Positions 26,586 to 34,352 of a stretch of 39,093 bases of DNA are shown here, one piece after another. Where the stretch lies: NCBI GenBank assembly GCA_031255375.1, contig JAIRSP010000008.1:1-39093 (forward strand). The letters are read 5' to 3'. A model generated the notes under the pieces. The model did no database searches. It had not been told where the DNA came from and worked only from the letters and a program-made list of their open reading frames with translations. How positions within the stretch are numbered: the first letter of the stretch is position 1; each line of letters opens with the position of its first letter. Source of the stretch: Endomicrobium sp. (GTDB taxonomy: Bacteria > Elusimicrobiota > Endomicrobiia > Endomicrobiales > Endomicrobiaceae). The translations under genes were made by a program, and so were the position numbers.

Positions 26586-28211
26586 TTATGTTCCTAAGTG
26601 TCTTCTTAAACTTTCACGTACAGCTCCGTTTCCAGTAAGCATTTCTTTAAAATATTTTTCTATTTTTCCTCCGAGGCTAGTTGTATAGAGATTAATTCCA
26701 AATATTTTTTCATTTGATAAAATTGTTTTTAATTTATCATTTGATGATTCTGGATATCCAAGTTTTATATTTTTTAAACAAGCCTGTAAATACGGCATAA
26801 GTGGGTCTGGACTTAAAATCAATTTATTATTATCATCATCTACTCCTATAAGATATCTAAACCACCCGGCTATTGTTAATGGTATGAATATTAATGAATT
26901 TATATCTAAGTCTGAACGTTTTAAATAGAGCTTGATTGTTTCGCCAAATCGTATTCCAAGTTTTTGAGATGTATCTGTTACAATACGCTGTGGCGTATCT
27001 GGTATATTTGGATTTGGAAAACGTATATTAATAACTTCATGTATAAAATCTAATGGATTGATAATGCTAGGATCAACAACCACTGGCATTCCTTCGTCAT
27101 AACCTATTTTTGAAATTAATTTGACGAGTTCTTTGTCTTTCATTTCATCAGAAATTGATGTAAATCCCAATATACATCCAAATATTGCAAGTGCAGAATG
27201 CAATGGATTTAAACACGTGCATACTTTCATCTTTTCAACTTTATCAACTGTGTTTCTATCACAAAGATAAACACCTACATTTTCTAGATTTGGACGTCCA
27301 TTTGGAAATTTATCTTCAATTACTAAGTATTCTATCTCTTCTGTGTTTACGAATGAAGAAATTATAGAATTTTTAGATGTTTTTATAATTTCGCAGTTTG
27401 TAAAACCTATTTTATTCAAATGTTTTTTTACTATTTGTGATGGATATGGTGTTATTTTATCAATCATACTTAACGGAAATGAAACAGTTCTATCATCTGA
27501 CAAATAGTCTATAAATTTTTTATCAATATATTTTCTAGATAACCATTCTTTCGCAACTGTTATAAGTGCGTCTTTTAATTTATCACCATTATGTGAAAAA
27601 TTATCTGTACTAACAAGTGCTATTGGTAATTTGTTACTTTTATATCGTTCATACATTAGTAATGTTAATTTAGTCATTGCAGTTTCTGGATTTGATATTC
27701 CATTATTGAATTCTTCTAATATATTTGTTTTAAATGATCCGTCAACTTCTTTGAGTTCATAGCCTTTTTCTGTAATCGATAATGTTACCATTTGTAATGA
27801 AGATGCCGTGAATATATCACAGAGTCGTTTCCAGGATATTTTATCATTACTATTTGCAGCTATGCTTTCGGTAATACTTAAAATTACGCATAGTTTTATA
27901 TTTCCATCAACACACATGGTAGCTTGTAAATTAAGGTTGTCATGTGGCTTATACACTTTTTCTATGATTTCATAATCAAATGGTTCAACTACAATTATTC
28001 CTTTGTCTGATATTCTTTTTTCAATTAATTTTTGAGCAATTACGCAGTGAAAACCTTTAAACAAATTACCAGCTCCGAAATGAACCCATGTTGGAGAGCA
28101 TAGGGTTTTTTGATAAAGTTTTAAATTATCGATGTTTCCAACGTGAATATTTTTTTTTTCGAAATTTATTTTATTTTCAATAACATGTTTTTTGTTTTTC
28201 AGCTCTAACAT
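26586..28211 (-). CDS. uxuB: D-mannonate oxidoreductase / fructuronate reductase
   Basis: A mannitol-dehydrogenase-family NAD-dependent oxidoreductase that reduces D-fructuronate to D-mannonate. The 541-residue length matches the longer UxuB form, as in Thermotoga. The N-terminal dinucleotide site is WVHFGAGNLFKGFH. The catalytic region has FPLSMIDKITP (Lys) and CLNPLHSALAIFG (His), with ALVSTDNFSHNGDKL before it. An AGGGA precedes the ATG by about six bases. It is the last gene of the uronate block and starts 13 nt after uxuA. UxuA immediately upstream supports fructuronate reductase over mannitol or tagaturonate dehydrogenase. Confidence 0.9.
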   Translation of the reverse strand: MLELKNKKHVIENKINFEKKNIHVGNIDNLKLYQKTLCSPTWVHFGAGNLFKGFHCVIAQKLIEKRISDKGIIVVEPFDYEIIEKVYKPHDNLNLQATMCVDGNIKLCVILSITESIAANSNDKISWKRLCDIFTASSLQMVTLSITEKGYELKEVDGSFKTNILEEFNNGISNPETAMTKLTLLMYERYKSNKLPIALVSTDNFSHNGDKLKDALITVAKEWLSRKYIDKKFIDYLSDDRTVSFPLSMIDKITPYPSQIVKKHLNKIGFTNCEIIKTSKNSIISSFVNTEEIEYLVIEDKFPNGRPNLENVGVYLCDRNTVDKVEKMKVCTCLNPLHSALAIFGCILGFTSISDEMKDKELVKLISKIGYDEGMPVVVDPSIINPLDFIHEVINIRFPNPNIPDTPQRIVTDTSQKLGIRFGETIKLYLKRSDLDINSLIFIPLTIAGWFRYLIGVDDDNNKLILSPDPLMPYLQACLKNIKLGYPESSNDKLKTILSNEKIFGINLYTTSLGGKIEKYFKEMLTGNGAVRESLRRHLGT

Positions 28212-28224
28212 ATAAATCCCTTAA

Positions 28225-29307
28225 TTATTTTTTTTTATTTTGTCTATCAAGTACATCCCAAATACCGAGTATATACATAATTCCTAATGCTCTATCGTAA
28301 AGGCCATATCCTGGATGTAGTCCTTTACGAGATTCTTCACCCCAAATATGTCTTCCATGATCTGGGCGAATATAGTAATTAAATCCCAATTTGTGAAACG
28401 TACGCACTATTTCAGTGATATCCAATGAACCATCACACGAACGATGTGAACTTTCTATAAAATCTCCGTTTTCAAAACGTTTTATGTTTCTGATATGGGT
28501 AAAGAATATTTTATCATGATAAGTTTCTATTAAATCAATAATATTATTCTTATCCGATGAACCCAATGATCCTGTGCATAAAGTCAGTCCATTTGATGGA
28601 CTGTTTACAAGATTTAAATATTTTTTAATATTTTCCTTAGAAGTTATAAGTCTTGGAAGTCCAAATATATTCCATGGTGGATCATCTGGATGAATGGCCA
28701 TTTTTATATTGCTTTCTTCTGCAACTGGAATAATTTCATTTAAAAAATATTTTGCATTTTCGAAAAGATTTTCTACTGTGAATCCTTCGTATGATTTAAA
28801 TAATTCTCTTATTTTTGAAAGTCGTTCTGGCTCCCATCCTGGCATTGATAATAATCCTTTTTGTTTTGATAAATTTTTCAAAAAATTATATGGATCAATA
28901 TTATCAATTTTTGATTTTTCATAAAAAAGAGCTGTCGAACCGTCCGGTAGTAATTTATATAAATCTGTCCTTGTCCAGTCAAACACTGGCATAAAATTAT
29001 AACACACAATTTTTACACCAGCTTTTCCTAGATTACGTAAAGTATTTTTATAGTTTTCAATATATTTTTTTCTTGATGGAAGTCCAAGTTTTATATCTTC
29101 ATGTATATTCACACTCTCAACTACATCATTGTTAAAACCAGCATTGCAAATACAATTTTTAACATAATTAATTTTATCCATTTCCCAATAATTACCAGCC
29201 GGTACATCGTGAAGTGACCAAACTATACCGCTAACTCCAGGTATTTGTTTAATAAACTTTAATGAAATTGTATCATTTTCGCCGTACCATCTAAATGTAA
29301 TTTTCAT
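28225..29307 (-). CDS. uxuA: D-mannonate dehydratase
   Basis: This enzyme converts D-mannonate to 2-keto-3-deoxygluconate (KDG) using a divalent metal in a TIM-barrel fold. The 360-residue protein has family blocks GVSGIVWSLHDVPAGNYWE, MAIHPDDPPWNIFGLPRLI, GLTLCTGSLGS, FTHIRN and YYIRPDHGRHIWGE, which supply the expected metal-binding His, Cys and Asp residues. GAGGGG lies six bases before the ATG. It sits between kdgK and uxuB and provides the pathway step between them. Confidence 0.96.
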   Translation of the reverse strand: MKITFRWYGENDTISLKFIKQIPGVSGIVWSLHDVPAGNYWEMDKINYVKNCICNAGFNNDVVESVNIHEDIKLGLPSRKKYIENYKNTLRNLGKAGVKIVCYNFMPVFDWTRTDLYKLLPDGSTALFYEKSKIDNIDPYNFLKNLSKQKGLLSMPGWEPERLSKIRELFKSYEGFTVENLFENAKYFLNEIIPVAEESNIKMAIHPDDPPWNIFGLPRLITSKENIKKYLNLVNSPSNGLTLCTGSLGSSDKNNIIDLIETYHDKIFFTHIRNIKRFENGDFIESSHRSCDGSLDITEIVRTFHKLGFNYYIRPDHGRHIWGEESRKGLHPGYGLYDRALGIMYILGIWDVLDRQNKKK

Positions 29308-29370
29308 ATTGAACCCCTCAATTTATTGGTATGTAAAATTTGAAGAATTTGCATTATTTTATTAAAGGTT

Positions 29371-30399
29371 TTATCTTTGTACACGTCCAGACGAGTCTCC
29401 GTTTACAAGGTTTAATACGTCGTTTACTGATACTTGATTATAATCTCCTTCTATGCTGTGTTTTAAACAACTTGCAGCAACTGCAAATTCTAAAGCATCA
29501 TTAGGTGAAAAATTGTTAATTAATGAATAAATTAGACCAGCTCCAAACGAGTCACCTCCACCTACCCTATCGACTATGTGTATTAAATATTCTTTACTAA
29601 AATAAAATTTATTTTTATCGTAAAGCATGGCTGCCCAGCGGTTATCGTTTGCTGAAATTGAGCTGCGCAATGTTATTGCAACTTTTGAGAAGTCGAATTT
29701 ATCAACTACAGCTTTTGCGACTTCTTTATAATCTTCGTAATTAATTTTTCCAGATGCTACATCACTATGCTTTGCCTTAATGCCAAATATATCTCCTATA
29801 TCTTCTTCGTTTGCTATACAAACATCAACAAATTTACAGATTTTTTCCATAGTTTTTTTTGCGTTTTCTTTTGACCAAAGTTTTTTTCTAAAGTTTAAAT
29901 CACAACTTATTGTAATATTTTTTTTCTTTGCAATTTTACAGGCTTGAAGACAAATCTCTGATGTTTTATTACTCAACGCTGGTGTTATTCCGGTAAAATG
30001 AAACCATTGTGTTTTTTCAAAAATTTCATTCCAATCAAAATCTGCTTCACTTGATTTTGCTATAGCTGAATCTTTTCTGTCATATATTACTTTTGATGGC
30101 CTTTGGCTTGCTCCTTTTTCTATAAAATATATACCTATTCTTTCTCCGCCTCTTGTAATAAATGAAGTATCAACACCATATTCTCTTAGTGAATTTATTC
30201 CAGCTTGACCTATTTCATGCTTTGGTACCTTACTAATAAAACGTACGTCTAATCCAAAATTTGCTAATGATACAGCAACATTTGCTTCACCACCACCATA
30301 TGTTGCCATGTAATTTTTTGTCTGTGTAAATCTATAATAATTGTCAGTTCCAAGTCTTAACATAATTTCACCAAATGTTACTACTCTTTTTTTTACCAT
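29371..30399 (-). CDS. kdgK: 2-keto-3-deoxygluconate kinase (PfkB family)
   Basis: This kinase phosphorylates KDG to KDPG with ATP. The 342-residue PfkB fold has the N-terminal glycine motif YGGGEANVAVSLANFG and the C-terminal signature DRVGGGDSFGAGLIYSL, whose Asp is the catalytic base. PfkB enzymes are hard to tell apart by sequence alone; the KDG specificity rests on its position between exuT and uxuA with kdgA nearby. AAGGAG precedes the ATG by 11 bases. Confidence 0.9.
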   Translation of the reverse strand: MVKKRVVTFGEIMLRLGTDNYYRFTQTKNYMATYGGGEANVAVSLANFGLDVRFISKVPKHEIGQAGINSLREYGVDTSFITRGGERIGIYFIEKGASQRPSKVIYDRKDSAIAKSSEADFDWNEIFEKTQWFHFTGITPALSNKTSEICLQACKIAKKKNITISCDLNFRKKLWSKENAKKTMEKICKFVDVCIANEEDIGDIFGIKAKHSDVASGKINYEDYKEVAKAVVDKFDFSKVAITLRSSISANDNRWAAMLYDKNKFYFSKEYLIHIVDRVGGGDSFGAGLIYSLINNFSPNDALEFAVAASCLKHSIEGDYNQVSVNDVLNLVNGDSSGRVQR

Positions 30400-30463
30400 A
30401 TATCAAACATCTCCTTGTTTTTCATAATTTATTTTACATGTATTAAAATAAAGAAAATAAAAA

Positions 30464-31843
30464 TTATAAGCTTGTTATTGGTTTAAATTTTGGAACAAGT
30501 AATTTCATTATACACCATGCTAATATATATGCAATTGAACAAAATGTGAACATTATAGTATATCCAGTTTCGATCTGTCCAAATAATCTATAATAATCGA
30601 ATAGCCATCCGGCTGTTTTCGATGTAACAAGACCGCCAAGGCCGCCGGCCATGCCTCCAATTCCAGTAACTGATGCAATAACTTTTTTTGGGAACATATC
30701 GGACACAGTAGTAAATATATTTGCAGACCATGCTTGATGTGCAGAGGCGCCTATTCCTATTAACACAATTGGGAACCAATAATTTATCGAGCTTAGTGGT
30801 TGTGCTAAAAGTACAGTTAATGGGAATAATGCTATTATTACCATTGATGTCATACGTGCCGAGTAGACATTCATACCTCTGTTTATATAATATGATGGAA
30901 ACCATCCTCCAAATATACTTCCAATCATTGTCATACTATATAATGTGGCTAACGGTAACATTACTTCTATCCCTGTCATATTATATTTTGTTTTAAGATA
31001 TGATGGTAACCAAAATAAAAAAAACCACCATACACCATCGGTTAAAAATTTACCTATTGCAAAGGACCATGTTTGTTTGTATTTTAAAAGATTAATCCAT
31101 CTTATTTTATCTTTATCATTTTTTTCATCTAAAATTAATTTTTCTTCATTGTCTATTATGTATTCATATTCAATTTTATTTATTATATTTTTTTTAAGAA
31201 GATTTTTTGGGGTGTCATAATATCGTTTCCAAAATGCTAACCATAAAAACCCAATAACTCCAACTATAATGAATGTGCTTTCCCATCCAAATTTTTTTGC
31301 TATCCATGGTACAGTTAAAGGGGCTATAATTGCACCTATGTTTGATCCAGAATTAAAAACACCAGTTGCAAAAGAGCGTTCTTTTTTTGGAAACCATTCT
31401 GCCGTAGTTTTTATTGCTGCTGGAAAATTTCCTGCTTCTCCTACTCCTAGTATGAAACGTGCGAAGATAAAACCAGTTACGGATGTTGGTATTAAAATCC
31501 CAAGCTTAAAAAATAAAGGTGAAATTACATTTCCTATTTTAATCGAAAATGCGTGTATTATTGCACCTATTGACCACAATATTATTGACCATATATATCC
31601 ATTTTTAGTACCAAGCCAATCTATGAACCTTCCAGCAAAAAGGAGCGCTATTGCGTAAGAAATTTGAAATACAGACGCAATATTAGCGTAATCTGTATTT
31701 GTCCAATCAAATCGTTCTGATAATAATGGTTGTAGCAAACTTAATACTTGTCTATCCAAATAGTTTATAGTTGTTGCAAAGAAAAGTAAAAAACATATAA
31801 TCCATCTATAATTTCCATTTTTTTTATCATTTTGATGTTTCAT
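30464..31843 (-). CDS. exuT: Hexuronate transporter, MFS family (ExuT-like)
   Basis: A 459-residue, 12-helix major facilitator of the anion:cation symporter type that brings hexuronates through the inner membrane with protons. The opening TTINYLDRQVLSLLQPLLSE and the FAGRFIDWLGTKNGY motif are typical of ExuT/UxuT/GudP transporters; FILGVGEAGNFPAAIKTTAE and the GGMAGGLGG stretch in the second half also fit. A central cytoplasmic loop is charged (about residues 215-250). AAGGG lies five bases before the ATG. Its place among uxaC, kdgK and uxuA indicates glucuronate or galacturonate as substrate. Confidence 0.92.
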   Translation of the reverse strand: MKHQNDKKNGNYRWIICFLLFFATTINYLDRQVLSLLQPLLSERFDWTNTDYANIASVFQISYAIALLFAGRFIDWLGTKNGYIWSIILWSIGAIIHAFSIKIGNVISPLFFKLGILIPTSVTGFIFARFILGVGEAGNFPAAIKTTAEWFPKKERSFATGVFNSGSNIGAIIAPLTVPWIAKKFGWESTFIIVGVIGFLWLAFWKRYYDTPKNLLKKNIINKIEYEYIIDNEEKLILDEKNDKDKIRWINLLKYKQTWSFAIGKFLTDGVWWFFLFWLPSYLKTKYNMTGIEVMLPLATLYSMTMIGSIFGGWFPSYYINRGMNVYSARMTSMVIIALFPLTVLLAQPLSSINYWFPIVLIGIGASAHQAWSANIFTTVSDMFPKKVIASVTGIGGMAGGLGGLVTSKTAGWLFDYYRLFGQIETGYTIMFTFCSIAYILAWCIMKLLVPKFKPITSL

Positions 31844-31869
31844 GTTTACCCTTGTTTGTTCTCCTTTTT

Positions 31870-33276
31870 TTAAACATTGAACTTAAAATATTGAATAGCA
31901 TTATTATATGATATATCGCAAACTATTTTTGACAATGTTTTTATATCATATGGATACTCGCCATTTTTAACCAAATTTCCTATTAAATTACATAATATTC
32001 GTCTAAAATATTCATGTCTTACATACGACAAAAAACTACGAGAATCTGTAAGCATACCAATAAAGTTACTTAAAATCCCAAGATTTGCTGTTGATATAAG
32101 TTGGTCTAATATTCCGTTTTTGTGATCGTTAAACCACCATGCCGCCCCTTGTTGTATCTTACTTAAAAATGGGGCTTCTTGGAAACACCCTAAAATTGTA
32201 CCTATTGTAGAATTATCGTTTGGATTTAAATTAAATATTATTGTCCTTGGAAGTTGTCCTGTGAAACTTAAAGCGTTTAACAAATTTATAATTTGAGCGC
32301 TTTGCGAAAAATCATTTATACAATCATATCCAGTATCTGCTCCAATTTTTTTGAACATTGATGCATTATTGTTGCGGCTACATCCATAATGTAATTCCAT
32401 TACGAGATCATTTTTATGATATTCTTGTCCTGCGAAAATCATAAATGCTGTTTTATATTTTAATTCTTCATCTTTTGTAAGTAAATTTCCATTTAATTTT
32501 TTTTCAAATATTATTTCTATTTCTTTTTCTGTAGCTGGTGAGTATGGCACATATTCCATAGCATGATCTGCTGCACGACATTCGAATGATATAAAAAAAT
32601 CAAGTCTTTTTTTAAAAGCTTTTTTTAAATCTGCAAAAGAAGATATATTGATTTCAGAAGATTTTGAAAGTTGATTTATATAATCTATGAAAATTGGCTG
32701 TTCTATATTGAAAGCTTTGTCTGGTCGCCATGTTGGAATGATTTTTACATCAATCGATTTATTTTCTCTAATTTTTTTATGCCATTCGAGGGTATCTACG
32801 GGGTCATCTGTTGTACATATTATTTTTACTTTAGATTGTTTTATTATTTCTTGAGCCGACATAGATGGTTCTTTTAATTTTTCGTTACATAGTTCCCATA
32901 TTTTTTGTGCTGTTTTACCTGTTATAGCTTTATCATAATCAAAATATTTTTTAAGTTCAAGATGACTCCAATGATATATCGGGTTCCCTATTGCTTTTTC
33001 AAGTGTTTCTATCCATTTTTGAAACTTTTCTCTATCAGAAGCATTGCCGGTAATGTATTTTTCTTCTATTCCATTTGAACGCATTAAGCGCCATTTATAA
33101 TGATCTGCGTTCAACCATAATTGACTCATGTTTTTAAATCGCATATTTTGAGCTATTTCTCTAGGGTTAAGATGACAATGATAATCGACTATCTGTTTTT
33201 TTGATGCATATTCATGAAACAGTTTTTTTGCTATTTTTGTCGAAAGCAGAAAGTTATTATTAATAAAGTTTTTCAT
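31870..33276 (-). CDS. uxaC: Uronate isomerase
   Basis: This enzyme isomerises D-glucuronate to D-fructuronate, and D-galacturonate to D-tagaturonate. It belongs to the amidohydrolase superfamily: the metal HxH is H33-x-H35 in DYHCHLNPREIA, with ICTTDDPVDTLEWH and MLTDSRSFLSYVRHEYFRR further on, all typical of UxaC. An upstream in-frame ATG (33303) adds nine residues, but AAGGAA six bases before the ATG at 33276 supports the shorter start and 468 residues. The 84-nt gap before it holds a TATAAT (33336-33331 on the minus strand), a possible internal promoter with no good -35. Confidence 0.95.
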   Translation of the reverse strand: MKNFINNNFLLSTKIAKKLFHEYASKKQIVDYHCHLNPREIAQNMRFKNMSQLWLNADHYKWRLMRSNGIEEKYITGNASDREKFQKWIETLEKAIGNPIYHWSHLELKKYFDYDKAITGKTAQKIWELCNEKLKEPSMSAQEIIKQSKVKIICTTDDPVDTLEWHKKIRENKSIDVKIIPTWRPDKAFNIEQPIFIDYINQLSKSSEINISSFADLKKAFKKRLDFFISFECRAADHAMEYVPYSPATEKEIEIIFEKKLNGNLLTKDEELKYKTAFMIFAGQEYHKNDLVMELHYGCSRNNNASMFKKIGADTGYDCINDFSQSAQIINLLNALSFTGQLPRTIIFNLNPNDNSTIGTILGCFQEAPFLSKIQQGAAWWFNDHKNGILDQLISTANLGILSNFIGMLTDSRSFLSYVRHEYFRRILCNLIGNLVKNGEYPYDIKTLSKIVCDISYNNAIQYFKFNV

Positions 33277-33360
33277 AGTTTTTTCCTTATGTATAAAAGT
33301 CATGTTAAATTTTTATGTGAACAATTTTAAATTATATATAGTGCGAAAAAATACTTATTA

Positions 33361-34329
33361 TCAATTTTTTTGTAATAAATGAACAGCAAATCCATTTATT
33401 TCGTTTTTTAGATATATAAATTTTAAAGTATTATTTGTATCGTATTTAGCTGTTTTATAATCAAAGCTAACATCAGTTTTTATCAAATGATATACCGCTC
33501 TTTCAACGCTATTAGTAGCTATTGCAAGATGGCCATTGGTTCCACGATTGTATGGCGGTCCCATAATTTCTATGTTGTTACTTACGAAAGTTGATGATAA
33601 TGTTTTTTTATTCTCAAAATTAAAAATATTTGTAAATAAATTTGCAATTTCGTTTACATGCGACTCATCTTTTGAGTTCATACATACATGGGCTAATTCA
33701 AAATTTAAAATTGATGAAATTGCTTCTTTTGAAAGTTTTGTTATGCTGTTAAAATCATTTTTATCAATTAATTCTTTATTTGTTATCCAACTTCCACCAC
33801 ATGCTATTACTTTTTTAAAACTAAGATATGAATTTATGTTTTTTAAATTAATTCCACCAGTTGGTATAAAATTCATATTTGTATATGGTGCTGATAAAGC
33901 TTTTATCATATTTAATCCACCTATATTTTCAACTGGAAAAATTTTTACGGTATTGACCCCTAGTTCAATGGCGATTTCTATATCCGTTGGACTTGAGCAA
34001 CCTGGAATTATAGTTATGTTTTTTTCTATACAGTACTTTACTATTTTTGGATTTAATCCAGGTGTTACTATAAATTTTGCACCTGCATAAATTGCCTCAT
34101 CAACATGCTGTGTTGTTAAAACTGTACCAGCCCCGATTAACATTTTCGGAAATTCACGAGAAATTGACATAATAGATTTTTTTGCTGCTTTTGTTCTAAA
34201 TGTTATCTCGATGCAATCGATTCCGCCTTTGTTAAGTGCGACCGCAAGTGGCAATGCATTGTCTGAGTTATCTAATGTTACAACTGGAACAATACCAATT
34301 TTGCGAATTTCTTCTAGTAATTTATTCAT
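33361..34329 (-). CDS. kdgA: KDPG/KHG aldolase with C-terminal VOC (glyoxalase-like) domain
   Basis: This aldolase cleaves 2-keto-3-deoxy-6-phosphogluconate to pyruvate and glyceraldehyde-3-phosphate. Residues 1-205 are a class I aldolase with E41 and R45 (EITFRT), T69, P90 and the Schiff-base K129 (TVKIFP), each four positions before its E. coli counterpart. Residues about 210-322 form a second domain (FELAHVCMNS, NRGTNGHLAIATNSVERAVY, IYLKNEINGFAVHLLQ) resembling the VOC fold. An upstream GTG (34344) is in frame, but GAGGA about eight bases before the ATG at 34329 favours that start (322 residues). It follows the class A PBP gene by only 23 nt. Confidence 0.9.
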   Translation of the reverse strand: MNKLLEEIRKIGIVPVVTLDNSDNALPLAVALNKGGIDCIEITFRTKAAKKSIMSISREFPKMLIGAGTVLTTQHVDEAIYAGAKFIVTPGLNPKIVKYCIEKNITIIPGCSSPTDIEIAIELGVNTVKIFPVENIGGLNMIKALSAPYTNMNFIPTGGINLKNINSYLSFKKVIACGGSWITNKELIDKNDFNSITKLSKEAISSILNFELAHVCMNSKDESHVNEIANLFTNIFNFENKKTLSSTFVSNNIEIMGPPYNRGTNGHLAIATNSVERAVYHLIKTDVSFDYKTAKYDTNNTLKFIYLKNEINGFAVHLLQKN

Positions 34330-34352
34330 GATTTTTTTCCTCACTTATGAAA

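Noticed and set aside
26580..26700. Frameshifted remainder of the RNase G C-terminal domain downstream of its stop
   Set aside because: The bases are fully accounted for by the conserved C-terminus of uxuB on the other strand, and no plus-strand frame resembles the missing domain.
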